Positions 11,724 to 23,719 of a stretch of 64,000 bases of DNA are shown here, one piece after another. The stretch is from Ostrinia nubilalis (Eukaryota > Arthropoda > Insecta > Lepidoptera > Crambidae), in the NCBI RefSeq assembly GCF_963855985.1, contig NC_087104.1, positions 14,694,001 to 14,758,000 on the forward strand, in the 5' to 3' direction. The notes under the pieces are model-generated. The model did no database searches. It had not been told where the DNA came from and saw only the letters and a list, made by a program, of their open reading frames with translations. The translations under genes and the position numbers were made by a program. Position 1 is the first letter of the stretch. Each line of letters starts with the position of its first letter.

Positions 11724-13582
11724 ATCTGTGAACATAATCATTAAAATTTCATACATTCGACTTTTGCATTAAAACCTAGCATTAACTACAAAGACCAATA
11801 TAAAACATTTCTGTGTGAACACATATTTATAGATACGGATTGCAACTAAGTTACTTTTCCTGTTTTAAAAATACACATTAAAATAAATTATTACCATCAT
11901 GATAAGACAAAAAATAGATAAATGGAGTTTCATATTATTTTAAGTAGGCAACTGGCATTTTTGCAAAATCCTTTAATCTCATCCAGCCACTCATATTCAA
12001 ATATTTTTTGCTACCAGAAAAAAAATTTAAGTGTAAGTTACAGATAACTCGTAGAGTCTAGAATGATCTACCCATTGATCCAGCCAGGTTGACCTGCCAG
12101 TTATCTAATCATACTTAAAGCAAATTGACCAAGGTTATGTTACATTTGCACAACATACATGAATAATGTAATGTGTTCATGTGCTAAATTGGTAAAATTC
12201 CTAACAGACTTCCCAAAATATGTATCACCTACAATAAAAGACTGATGAAGTTGCTGGTTTGAGTTGATTTGACCGGTAATAAAATGGTAAAATCTATTTC
12301 TTCTCAGATGACGTAACTAATATGTAAATAACAATTTGAGTAATCTTGGATTTTAATATAATTAAACAATACATGAAATTCTTGTTAGTGAGATGGTATT
12401 GAGCTCTCTTTTTTTTTATGTTTCTGCTTCATGGCAATCTGTTTTTCAACAATAAGCCACTTCTTTGGTTGATTCCTCAGATTATGTTTTCTTCGGGAGC
12501 CATACTTGTGTTAAAATTCATTTCACACGACTCTCTTGGTTGAACTCTCTAATGGAAATAAAAAAATCCTTATGCAGAGAGTTAGCCTGTATTACTCTTC
12601 TCAATTTGTAGTTTACTTACATAATGTGAGTGATATAGGTATATTAGGTAAAACAAACGATTCTGAATCAAACAGCAGCTCTAAAGATTACTCAAATATG
12701 TAATGATATGAGTTTAATTGTGTTAATAAAATCAAATTAACAAATTGAATAAGATATCTATTACTTATAATGTTTTAGATTTCTTTACTTTGAGTCAGTA
12801 AGTTAGCATTACTAACAGACAATAAACTTCAAAGGCTGAATTTGCGCACTGACTAAAAAGAGCCTCACAATGTGGTCACAGTAAATTATTCTTATTCACA
12901 TCACAAAATTTGTGTTGTGTTGGTTCTTATGAAAGCCCTAAACTCAGTTTATTTGAATAGATCATAAAATGTTTCAAAAAAATACTTTTGGCAACCACCT
13001 ATAAGAATAAGATTTAATTAAATTTATTAGTTTCAATCATCACTTTTGTGACCAAATCAAAAAACAATTTAAAGGGAAAATTTCAACTTTACAAGGATAG
13101 GTGAATTTTTACATTCTCAATGCTCAGCATTCCGTCTGATTCGTACAGGTGATCCAAAAAACTTTTATGATTACCATAAAAAATCATAAATATTTTAAGC
13201 CTAGAATTAAAACTAAATTAATTTTGACTGCCATTTTATAGAAGAGGAGACCTTGTGCAAATAATGTAAGGTATGACCTGCATAAACACAAAATAATGTG
13301 ATAAAGTAGCTTTTTAAGATTGCTTCATCAGCGTACGGAGCCCAAACGCAGAGTCACCATTTAATTTTGCTTGTTGTTACAAAATATACGATCAGCTGAT
13401 TTCTTTGTTTGACGCTCAAGATAGTTGCACCATACTTCAAGCCTAATTCTGACACGTCAGAGAGCTAATAAATAAAATACAATTTACTATCGACTCTTAG
13501 ATCGCACCAAAATCATTCCAGTGCGAACTGATAGAGAGTTTTGCGAGTTACATAGCCATAAACAAACCTTGAAAGTTCTTAC
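11724..13582. other. AT-rich stretch, no supported gene
   Basis: No exon-like open frame with flanking splice signals was recognised on either strand. It lies immediately downstream of RanBPM exon 1 on the minus strand and is best read as the start of its first intron. Confidence 0.45.
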
Positions 13583-13775
13583 CTTTGTAATGGACTCGAA
13601 GATTATTTTGCGATAAACCAATGTAGCTGAATTTGTCCTTAGTACTCCACGCTCTTGGTAAAGGTGTTTCATCTTCGTTCACGTTAGGATAAAGCAATTT
13701 TAAACGATCTACAGTATCACTTTGCACTTGATTTTGGGAATCCATAGTTCCCCGTCCACTACCCATCGCAGCCAT
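13583..13775 (-). CDS. RanBPM: Ran-binding protein M (RanBP9/10 type), first coding exon, partial
   Basis: RanBP9/10 proteins are scaffolds of the CTLH (GID) E3 ubiquitin ligase complex and bind Ran, acting in cytoplasm and nucleus. The exon reads from an ATG at 13775 and contains [16 protein letters not shown] and [18 protein letters not shown], the stretch just before and entering the SPRY domain. It ends at the donor AAAG/GTAAGA (phase 1) at 13583. Later SPRY, LisH, CTLH and CRA exons were not found in the 13.5 kb downstream on the minus strand, so intron 1 is probably long and leaves the window. The start could be any of three early in-frame Met codons; the first is shown. The gene is head to head with the TSNAXIP1-like gene. 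Confidence 0.85.
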
Positions 13776-14176
13776 TTCTAATTTCCGTATTTCATCTTGC
13801 TGTCAATGACGTCATTTCCACGACGATCTATGCTCACAGGGGGCAGCACTGAGCATTACCATAGAGAACCAAACGAATGAGTGAAACTGTGATGCGAAAA
13901 TGGTTTACAAGGCGGGAAATCATTAATTTTAAATAAATTCTTTCAATTTGTTTTATGCAATTAAAAGTTTGAAAAGATTTCAGGCTTATGAAGTAATTGC
14001 TTGAGAGGTCACAAAATGCAGGAAAATATTTTACATTCGGTTCTGGCTTGATTAAAGGAAGGTAATTTTTAGTGTTTTTTATGATAAGATAATCACTACA
14101 GAAACGAAAAATTAGAGATTGGGTATTTTTAAAACAGTTTTTGCACTGATGTTTATACTGTTTTGCTTTTTGTAAA
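13776..14176. promoter_or_regulatory. Putative bidirectional promoter region, RanBPM / TSNAXIP1-like
   Basis: About 400 bp separate two divergent start codons. The segment is free of recognised transposons, and both transcripts must start in or near it. No TATA box or initiator could be assigned with confidence, so this is inference from layout only. Confidence 0.4.
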
Positions 14177-17100
14177 ATGTCAGCAACTCCAAAACATGTA
14201 AAAGATGTGTACAGTTTAGTTTCTAATAAACTGAAGTTTGTAAAGAAACCTAGAAGTGATTTACTCGAAACACAACAGTTATATCATGATGAAGTGCTTG
14301 AGGTTATATTAAAGTGACCATTTCATCTTTCTTTTACCCTTGCTAAAACTTTGTATGACGTGTAACTCGCATTGTTTGCTTTTAGATATTTCGAGAAGCT
14401 TTTGATACTGTTATAACAAGTTCTGTGACATATTCAAGAATATTAGAGAAAATTAAAGAAGCATATGAAAGTGCAATCAAAATCAGAGATAACCGCATCG
14501 CAGAATTCATTACACAAGATGTAAGTACAAATTAATTATTATGGTGGTTATAAAATAAAACTTTAATGGTAATGGCCATTATGGCCAATCATAGCATTTA
14601 GGGCCTCTCCATTTAGAGATACAACCACCTAACCCGCAAGACTCGATTTTATTCTCGATTATGATTTATGAGAACCGATACCAAATGACAAAGGAGGTTA
14701 AAGAATAAAAACCGGTAAAGACGAACACGGGACGTTAAAATAGTGTTAACATTTGTCAAATTGTGTATTTGACAATGTTGACATGTTATTATTTTGTTTG
14801 ATTTTCATATCTGACTGAGTTTTCGCAATATACGCAGTACGCACATGTAATAAATCTTCATTTCAACTACAATGGCGTGCACAAGCACACTTGATTTGGG
14901 ATATCCGAAAGTTCTAGTGCTGGATGGTGGTTTCTCCTCGCAACTGTCCGTCCATGTCGGTAAGACCGCTGACGGTGACCCTCTCTGGAGCGCTCGTTAT
15001 CTACAAACACATCCAGAAGCAGTGTACAACACACACTTAGACTTCCTGCGAGCCGGTGCCGACTGCATTTCAACGAATACATATCAAGCGTCAGTTGGTG
15101 GATTTGTGAAACATCTCGGCGTGACTCCTGAGCAGGGCCTCGCTCTCATTCGAAGCGCTGTGGAACTGGCTAAACGCGCTCGCGATACCTACCTTGAAGA
15201 ATGCCTACGAAAAGGAACGTCTACTCGCACACCTCTCGTCATAGGCTCAGTTGGACCTTACGGAGCGCATCTACACGATGGGTCTGAGTACGATGGTCAC
15301 TACGCGGATCGCACATCCCCTGAAACCATACGAGAGTGGCACACCCCACGTATTAAGGCTCTAATTGATGCTGGAGTAGACCTCTTAGCTATAGAGACCA
15401 TCCCTTGTCAGATAGAAGCTGAGGTTTTGGTTGAAATGTTGAAAGAGTATCCAAACATTAAAGCTTGGCTGTCCTTCAGTGTCACAGATGAGACTAGTGT
15501 TGCTCATGGTGAGAATTTTCAAATGGCAGCTAAAAAGTGTTGGGATTTAAATCCAAACCAATTAGTTGCCATCGGTGCTAACTGTTGTTCTCCAAAATTG
15601 ATTGCCAAGTTGTTCGAGGGTATCAATAATGATAGACCGCATGCTCCTATTCCGTTAATAACATATCCAAATTCAGGAGAAAAGTACAATGTACAACTAG
15701 GGTGGATTGAAGGCGACATATGTGATAGGATTGATTCATTTGTGCCTGGCTGGCTGGACTTGGGAGTTAGTTATGTGGGTGGGTGCTGCAGAACTTATGC
15801 AGCTGATATTACCCATATACGCACCCAGGTGGATCGCTGGCTGAATCAAAAAACAATTAATGTTTAATAAATCACATTAAGCCTGCATTACTCTGCCTTA
15901 AGCCTTTGTATTACTTGCTTCACTTATTTTTTCACTCATATTTTGTTGAACTATAATTTTATTGCCTACTCTATTTATATATTTTAGCTATAGTTTACTA
16001 AAGTGCTGTAAGAAGGTTGTGAGTCCCTAATATTTGAGATAAGGATTGGTATTGGAATTAATTAAATCTTAATATTAAGAAGGTTAACTGTTTGTACAAA
16101 AACCCAATAAAAAATAAGCCTTTAAAAAGCTTTTGCTGAATTCCAGAGAATTTTCGGTTTGTCAGTGAAGAAGAAAGAAAGAGATGATAAGTTAAAAAAT
16201 CTAATCAAGGAAAATGAAAAGCTGAGGGAACAGAATCTTAAGTTGACATTTGATATGTCCAAGTTGAAGAAGGATTTAGGAAAGGTGTGTTAAATGTACT
16301 TTAGTAATTGAATGTTGGTTTTGTATAATGTTTATAAATGTTTTGTGTTGTATCATGCTCTGGGAATGTTAACTTGTCTATAACATGTATCTGTTCATAT
16401 TATATTTATATTATTAAGATGTTATTATAAAGTATATAATGTTATCAGAAAGTGTTTATATAATATATTTATTTTAATATTTTCTTTTGGTTTTTATTGT
16501 CAATGTCCTGAACTCCTGAATATGAATTTAGTGATGCTGGTGGCATAGGAATGTGTCATAAACTTCGAGCACAAGCTGTCCCAGACAGATTTGATTTCCA
16601 GATATTATAACATTATGCACATTAAAGTTACGTAACTAAACTATTTGTTTCAAGTTTCTACATTTGTGTAAACAATTGCATCATCTTACTGGAAAATAAT
16701 GTAACAGTGAACAGACTGTTGATGATGATATCGTCCAGTTTTATCTTTCGCAAAGCTTGATAAGAGTAGAAAAAAATATTATTATAACTATTAAAATCTT
16801 CCAACTTCGCCAAACATTTCACCCAAATACCAGCATGATGAGATAATGTCCTATAAATATCATGTTATCAACATTGATAACTCTCACTGTAAGTAAATAA
16901 TAATTAGCAATTACTGCTGTTGAATATTTCCACCAGCTAAAAGACGATAAGTTCTCTGACTACATATCGCTGATGCGCGAGCGGGACGCGCGCTACACGC
17001 TGTACTTCGAGAACCTGGCCCTGCAGCTGAAGCTTAAGGAGCTGGACGGCGGCGCGGGCCCCCTGGACGACGCCTACGGGGACCCCGTCGTGCTCAGGAT

Positions 17101-20100
17101 AGCGCTGGATCGTTGCAGGTGAATGACCAAAATGATTCGAAACTGGCACACTCAATGCAAAAGTGCAAACATCATCGTTGGTCATCCTGGTAGGCGGCGT
17201 GCATAGCTCTTAGAACTGAGATGGCTTTTGGGGCCGAAAAGCTCTCGAATGACCATCACGGACCGGAAAATGTAGTATAGGCACTTAGGTAGGCCTTCCA
17301 CTCTCGGTGGGCCGACGATCTCGCGAAAAGCGCAGACCAGTCGTTTTGGAAATCCATGGAGGAGGCCATTGTCCAGCATTGGAGGACATTAGGTTTAATG
17401 AAACGGAAGCCATGAAAGTCAAGCTACTCTCTTCTATAAACCCCCACACCATGTGTGCCCAGTTGCCCACACATAAAATATAGAAAAGTACGGTAGGTAG
17501 GAATAAAACTATCCCCATCACGACTTTTTCGTACTCTTAATAGAGAGCAGCTGTCCTCGACCCAACGTGAGCTGAAGAAGATGACGGATGAGTACGCGGA
17601 GACGGTGCCTCGGCGAGAGCACGACAGCCTGACGGCGCAGTTCCACGACGCGACCAAACAGACGAATGCTTTGAAAGCTGAACTGCAAACTATTCACGAC
17701 ACGTATAAACGTGTGCTGGGTGAGTTTTAGAGATAATAAGACAGACAGATCAGATCTTCGACCAGAAGCTGCGTCTTTCGATCATCTGATTGATATCTGA
17801 TATAGGTTCTACTTACTTAGACCAAAATTGCTAACTTACAAAAATATTCATGTTAACAATGGCTAGAAAATGATCAATGGGGAAAGATTTGTCAACAGCA
17901 TTGAAAAAGAGCGTAGAAGAGGAGCTAGTTGAAGTCAAAGAAAGATGTAGCGAGCTGGAGCGTGCTGGCACGCCGCGCCCACAGTGGGAGCTTTGCGCCG
18001 ACTTTATCGGCGGGGGACGAGACAGGTAAGGAAAAGGAAGAAGACCACAAGGTCAAGCAGCCATTTTTTGCTCAATATTCATAGCACCTACCACTACCGG
18101 GATAACTTAACTAGGTTTTATCGACAGTAAAATCGCAGATGCTTTTTTGCTCTAGATTTCATTCATCGGCATTATACCATAACAAAAAGATTACTTACAC
18201 TTAGGTGGTGGCAGCTGGCAAGCGGACTATCATCACGGGATATCCTTCGCGTGTTGCTGAAAGAACTAGGACCAGCAGCAGAGAGCGAACAACTGGAACA
18301 CTTCGATGGCCTTGTAAGCTAAAAATGTCCAACTAATAGCTATTCAACGCTTGAAAAGAACTACCTACCCAGATTTTTTTTCTGACTTTTTAGGGTATGG
18401 ACCCCATGATACCGCCATACTTGCGCTACGAAGGCAAAGTCCGTAACTTGCGTCTGTCTCGGCGGGAGATCAGCGTGATCATAAACGACATCTGGCTCGG
18501 AAAACTGGAGCATGGTCAGGGGTTTTCCATGCAAGACTATGTCACCAAGTATTTTGAAGACAGGCAAGACGAAAAACCTAACAATTCTTTTTCAAGAATA
18601 AACTTTGTTACTTAACATCAAGAATATGTGTCCAGGTACCAACAGCCCTCAGTCCGCGCCGAATGGGCGTACAACCTGTGCGCCGGCGCAGAGCAGATGC
18701 TGGACGAGCCGCAGGTCAAGCTGTTCTGGGGCGTGGTGCACGGCCACCTCAGCGAGCACATCTACCTGAGCCACCGGCGGCAGTGGCAGGCGCTTAGGGA
18801 CCACTTGTATCGGCAGAGCAAGGATAAGGAGGTATTTACACAAAAGTATATTTTATGTAGTGGTAAAATGATCTTCTTTCTTCAACCTTTTCTCCAGGGG
18901 CGTAAGCTTAACTATAGTGGCAGGACTGGCAAAATGCCACGCACCTCTCGCGAATCGCGATGCTTCAGGGCGACGGTCCTGGAGCCCCTCTGAAAAATAC
19001 CTAGAAAACCCCTAGATACGCACAGTATTTGCCAGTATTTGCCACGGGCCTCGGATGGTTTTACTACGCCACATGCTTATCTCTTCTAGGAATCGAGCCT
19101 GAATGAAGATGTAGAGAGTTGAATTCTACTACTAAACTCTCTTTACTATGCAGCTGTCAGGCTGAAACTAAATAAAATCTGAAACTACCCTTCGCTTTCA
19201 ACAGACCGTAACCCTAGAGGAGTTTGAGAAAGTGTCCAAGTCGGTGTTCCCGCTGAAGAGCGACGTAGACATCAAGAACATGGTGGACGTGGTCCGCAAG
19301 CAACTCAAGCTCAAGATCAACTGCAACGAGGTCAACTTGGACAAGCTGTTCCAAGAGGTGATACTTAAGTAGATCAATTGATTTTGTTCATCAGAGATAA
19401 AAGCTCATCATCACGTTACCTGGATACAAATTAAAATTACGCAGAGTTTTTCGGAGCAGGTAACTTTGTGGGGTAACTCTCGTCTCTCATACATTCCTGA
19501 GCTTAGTAGGTAATTAAGATTTATTTAAACCGTATAACGTGACCTTGATCTAATCTCGTTGCTATGGTTGTGCCATATAAGTATGTGATTGCTATCAATT
19601 TTATTCGTTTCTACTTATCTTTATCGAAAAATCTATATCTCAACTAACTGGCTGCATGATGTCTATGCATGCATGTGAGTACTTAGTGGTGCGGAAAGTA
19701 GGTACATTAGATGCATCACTAGATCCGCCTCCCTACGGATGCACCGTCTTTGTGGTAAAAAAACTAATTTTGATTAAAGAACGAAGAAGGCTTCGACCGC
19801 TTGGAGCTGGCACGCGAGCTGTACCGGCAACGGCAGCTGGCACAGGACAAGTACATCCGCGAGGTGGTGGCCGAGCTGGGCGGCCGCCACGCCGCCGCCA
19901 AGCCGGTGACGACTGAACAGCTCAAGCGGGCCTTCGCCATCGTCGACCCCGCCATAGGTAACGTGCCCAGGAGCGATTCTTGTTCATAGGTAACTCGGAA
20001 TTAATAGATGCAGCATGCAGGCACGCCGTCGCCCTAGCCTTAACCATGGTCCAGCTCAAGCGAGCTTTCGCTATTGTCAACCCCACCATAGGTAACGTAC

Positions 20101-20778
20101 CCAGGAGCGATTCTTGTCCATAGGTAACTCGGAATTAATAGATGCAGCGTGCAGGCACGCCGTCGCCCTAGCCTTAACAATGGTCCAGCTCAAGCGAGCT
20201 TTCGACACTTTTAATTTACAAATTAAAGCGCGTCCAGTGACAAAGCGCTATTGTCCACCCCGCCATAGGTAGGACTGGGTGGACGCTCTAAGTGGCGAGT
20301 GACTGTCGTGCAACAAAAAAATTGATGCAGCAGGCATGCCAACTCCAAACCTGTGGCGACAGAACAGCTGACGAGGACTTTCGCTATCGTAGATCCCGCT
20401 ACTGGTAGGACTATAGGAGGACTGAGCGATTTTCGTGATAAACTTAGAGGACTTACATGAAGCAGGCACGCCGCCGCCAAAACCGTGGTGCAACAAGACC
20501 AACTCATAAACTCAAACCTTCGCTTCATAGATCCCGCCGTAAAATCGTCCCTCTATTCAGCTAACAGTTTAATGTGTGCCGACCGTATCAAAGTTAAATA
20601 AAATTACCTTTTCCCAGACCACATCCGCATGGAGCGCTACGTGCGTTGGGCCTTCGGCTCCGGCGCGGACGCGGCGCCGCTGCCGCTGCGGTCCGTGGCC
20701 GCGCGCCTGGCTGCCGGCGACGTCGAGCGCGCCGGAGCCCGCTACCGGGACAAGCGACGCGTTAACAAGATCCATTGA
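14177..20778 (+). CDS. TSNAXIP1: TSNAXIP1-like coiled-coil protein, 12 exons, 616 aa
   Basis: Exons: 14177-14302, 14386-14520, 16147-16284, 16937-17118, 17544-17719, 17899-18025, 18205-18313, 18394-18563, 18636-18831, 19205-19357, 19780-19957, 20618-20778. All phases join and give 616 codons plus TGA. Exons 1-3 (QLYHDEVLEEIFREAFDTV, YSRILEKIKEAYESA) fit the N-terminal domain of translin-associated factor X-interacting protein 1. Exons 3-6 are coiled coil, and exons 9-12 carry helical, EF-hand-like segments (TLEEFEKVSKSVFPLKSDVD). Human TSNAXIP1 has a similar length and is linked to testis and cilia; the insect role is unknown. Intron 8 has a GC donor. The exon 6 acceptor is uncertain (17898 preferred; an AG just upstream is in frame too). 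Exon 11 has tandem copies of its 3' end in the next intron. A likely AATAAA is at 20810. Confidence 0.75.
14872..15867 (+). CDS. Homocysteine S-methyltransferase, intronless, nested in an intron
   Basis: The 331-aa protein transfers a methyl group to homocysteine to make methionine, probably from S-methylmethionine or S-adenosylmethionine as in the MmuM/HMT family; the cytosol is expected. The N-terminus has LVLDGGFSSQL, the substrate loop of the (beta-alpha)8 barrel. Zinc ligands are visible: Cys238 in IGANCCSPK, and Cys305-Cys306 in YVGGCCRTY. Length is normal for the family, and the start ATG at 14872 is followed at once by conserved sequence. The gene lies wholly within intron 2 of the TSNAXIP1-like gene on the same strand. 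An AATAAA overlaps the stop codon (15866-15871) and another lies near 16105. The uninterrupted frame suggests an old retrocopy or a lineage that lost its introns; it looks functional. Confidence 0.94.
   Translation: MACTSTLDLGYPKVLVLDGGFSSQLSVHVGKTADGDPLWSARYLQTHPEAVYNTHLDFLRAGADCISTNTYQASVGGFVKHLGVTPEQGLALIRSAVELAKRARDTYLEECLRKGTSTRTPLVIGSVGPYGAHLHDGSEYDGHYADRTSPETIREWHTPRIKALIDAGVDLLAIETIPCQIEAEVLVEMLKEYPNIKAWLSFSVTDETSVAHGENFQMAAKKCWDLNPNQLVAIGANCCSPKLIAKLFEGINNDRPHAPIPLITYPNSGEKYNVQLGWIEGDICDRIDSFVPGWLDLGVSYVGGCCRTYAADITHIRTQVDRWLNQKTINV
17281..17402 (+). mobile_element. RTE-type LINE 3' end, degraded
   Basis: In intron 4 of the TSNAXIP1-like gene, the tract from CACTCTCGGTGGGCCGACGA to AGCATTGGAGGACATT follows the C-terminal coding sequence of lepidopteran RTE reverse transcriptases (consensus ending EAYVQQWTS). 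Substitutions and an indel break the frame. Confidence 0.6.
19918..20540 (+). repeat. 134-bp tandem copies of exon 11 3' end plus splice donor, decaying
   Basis: CAGCTCAAGCG, the exon 11 end and the donor ATAG/GTAACG recur at a 134-bp period: CTCAAG is at 19921 (authentic exon), 20055 and 20189. The second copy keeps exon end, donor and about 90 bp of intron; the third breaks off after GCTTTCGA. Two more diverged copies of the exon end are visible near 20340-20405 and 20460-20535. Only the first copy continues the upstream exon, so the others are intronic duplicates. Confidence 0.85.
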
Positions 20779-21280
20779 ATATAATAATAACTATTTTATA
20801 TTATTTAAAAATAAATGACAATTATTTACATCACGAAAATGGCTGTTTGGTACTGTTTGGCTAAATCATTTTGTGTATTAACAATTTAAAATACAACTAC
20901 CTACCTTTAAAAAACTTATAGATGACCTAGTAGTGAATAATGTTTATGAACAATCTTTAATACGAGATAACTAAAATGACAAAGTTTTGAACTTCAAGTT
21001 TTGGCGCTCAATTACATGTACCGGAAATGAAAAAAAAAACTAGTGTTGTCTTACATCCGTTAACAGATGTTGAAAAATTTACCGGTTTTTGTTTGGTGGT
21101 CTATGGCATATAACCGTTGCATTAATTATTCGACTAAGCTAGAGGAAATTTACTCTGTGCGATAAACAAAAAAAAGCTAAATGTCACATGTCACATTGAC
21201 AAATAAAAAATCACACGTGAGTTTGTTTACAATCAAGAGTGGGAAATTTTTTTATCTAGTGCTATAATTTTACTGAAACA

Positions 21281-23468
21281 ATGGCAGATATCATTGAAAA
21301 CGAAGAACTAGACAAAGACACTGTTGACTCTAAAACTTTGAAACAGTTATTCAATAAAAATTATGATTTATTAGCAGAAACAACTGTGTCTGAGAAAAAA
21401 TCTTATGTTAATAAAATACACGGGACCAAGTAAGTAAATCCTAAGATAAACATATCACAATACTATCAGTCCCAAACAGTAATCATTAGTCAAGACATAT
21501 TTCTACCCTAAATGAACGTAAACTGTGTAACATAATTAGGTTATAAAGTATGTTTATCTTTAAACTCGAGAACAGTGCCCTATTCATTCAATCGTATTTT
21601 CAGGTCCCTAAAACTAGCAGTGAGTGTGTCAAACAACAATGGGATAGAAGTGTATGAACAGGGCAATAACACCCTCAAGCAGGTGTGTCGGCTTAGCGGG
21701 CATCAAAAACCTGTGACCGATGTTCTATTCAGTTCCCGGGAGGACCACATGCTGTACTCATCTGGTTTAGACGGATTAGTAAAGCTTTGGGACTTGAGAG
21801 CCAGTGGGAGCTGTGTCCAGGAATATAAAGGTAAAGATCATGCACAACACAAATTATTTAGTTTAAAAATTCAGTTGCTATTGATAGAATGGTAAGTTCC
21901 ATTATGATAAATGGTTATTAAACAGTTGTACTCTTCTGAGATGCAATATTTTTATCATAGGTTCTTAGATCATAATAATAAAATAGTTAACAATATAATA
22001 AACACTTCTAGATGAAGAAGAACAAATAATTCGTCCCTATGAATGCATGGACGTGTCTTGCAATGGGCGCGTGATATGTGCAGGCAGTCAACTAGTGGAG
22101 GATGATGCATACCTTGTATTCTGGGACTCCCGAATGCCAAAACCTTTAGGGGGATATTGGAACTCTCATACAGACGATATTACACAAGTAAGTTAGCCAC
22201 CAGTATACAATATAGAAAATATCCCACCTTTTACATGAATATTATGTAAAATGGATAATTCTTTTCATTTACATTTCCAGGTCAAATTCCACAAAGAGAA
22301 GACAGAAATCCTAGCATCAGGGTCAATAGATGGACTTTTGAATATATTTAATATCTTGGAACAGACAGAAGATGATGCTCTGATATATTCCTTAAATGTA
22401 GAAAATTCAGTAGAGAAAATATCCTGGTTGGACAGCAGAAGAGCTGCCTGCACTACACAGTCCAATGACCTGCAGCTGTGGGACACAGAGACTGGAGATC
22501 AACTCAAGAGTTACAGTAGAGATAAAATTTCTAGAAGTATAAAGGTAACACAAATATTTGCTATCATATTAAATCTTAAATACCTAAGCCAAACTTCATT
22601 ATTATCACTTATGTATTTTTAATTTATCATTGAATCATTTCTTTTTCAGAGGAGTAAAGATGATGATTGTTATTTAGTGGATATTTTCACATCAATTGAT
22701 GACACACCTGTACTATTGGCTGGCTCAAATGCTGGAGATGGGTAAGTAATAAATAAAATTTATCAAAAAATATTTCAATTGATGAGACTGTTTATAAAAG
22801 TAATATTTTATCTCTTTTCAGGGATGTACTAAGGTCAATTACGATAGCAGAAAAGAAATTGCAGCCATGTACAAATTTTACACAAAACAAACAAATTGTG
22901 AGGTGCTGTTGGTACGAAAAAGACGTAAGTATGAATCACCTGACGTTTGATTTACAATATCGTCAAGAATATAATACAGGACGAGTCGTAAATGAGGGAG
23001 TTCTCCTATGAAGTAAATAAAATTGTTTTTTACCTTCTAATATGCTGGAAAAATCTATTGCACTGTGTCGCCCGTCCAACGGTGCAATGCGGTAGCGCGG
23101 CTGAGTGAGACTAGCACTACTACTAGCAGGCAATATTCCACATCGCTTCCAGTCACCCTGTATATGGAATGGAAGTGATAAGCAATAGGGAAAAGATGAA
23201 TCTAATATGGCTGTATTATGCACAGTGGATGCACTACTAGCCGGCAATATCCACATCGCCTCCAGTCACCCTGTGTATCGAATGAAGTATTAAATGGATG
23301 GGAAATGGTATGATGAGTTTTATGTGGTCCTTCCAGAGAGACATCCTGGTGACGGCGGGTGAGGGCGGACGCGTGAGCGTTTGGGCCGGCGCGGCGGGGC
23401 AGGCGGCGCCCAAGCGACTCAGCGGCCCGCTAGACAGGCTGCACGTCAACAGATACAAGCCCTATTAG
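21281..23468 (+). CDS. WDR89: WD repeat-containing protein 89 (WDR89), 7 exons, 380 aa
   Basis: Exons: 21281-21429, 21604-21830, 22012-22187, 22281-22544, 22650-22741, 22822-22924, 23337-23468; phases join to 380 codons plus TAG. WD units are seen with LDGLVKLWDLRA, AYLVFWDSRMPK, GSIDGLLNIFN, NDLQLWDTETGD and GGRVSVWAGAAG, giving a beta-propeller. Stretches such as ICAGSQLVEDDAYL, SHTDDITQVKFH and the spacing of blades match WDR89, which is 387 aa in human. Its function is poorly known; it is expected to be a soluble scaffold. The final exon is far more GC-rich than the others. An AATAAA lies at 23695-23700. The gene converges on CYHR1/ZFTRAF1. Confidence 0.9.
23111..23290. repeat. Imperfect 118-bp direct repeat in WDR89 intron 6
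   Basis: Two copies of a roughly 60-bp segment sharing GGCAATATTCCACATCGC-type sequence and CCAGTCACCCTGT begin near 23111 and 23229. They are diverged by several substitutions and a small indel. They lie 47-110 bp upstream of the acceptor of the GC-rich last exon. Confidence 0.55.
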
Positions 23469-23719
23469 GATTATACAATATACTAGTAATCAATATTGTT
23501 GAATTTTATTAATTAATTCAATTATGCAACGCGAAAGTTTAAAATTAATTATCAATATTATTGTTTTTCATTTGGACAAAATTCTTTACACATCCTTAAG
23601 TAGGCGTTTATTCAGTTTTGTGACTAGATGCAAAATGCCTGCTGTGTGAAAACCCGATAAATAACTGGTGCTTAAGATGACTCGAACAATATTAAATAAA
23701 CACTAGCACTTTCAAAATA

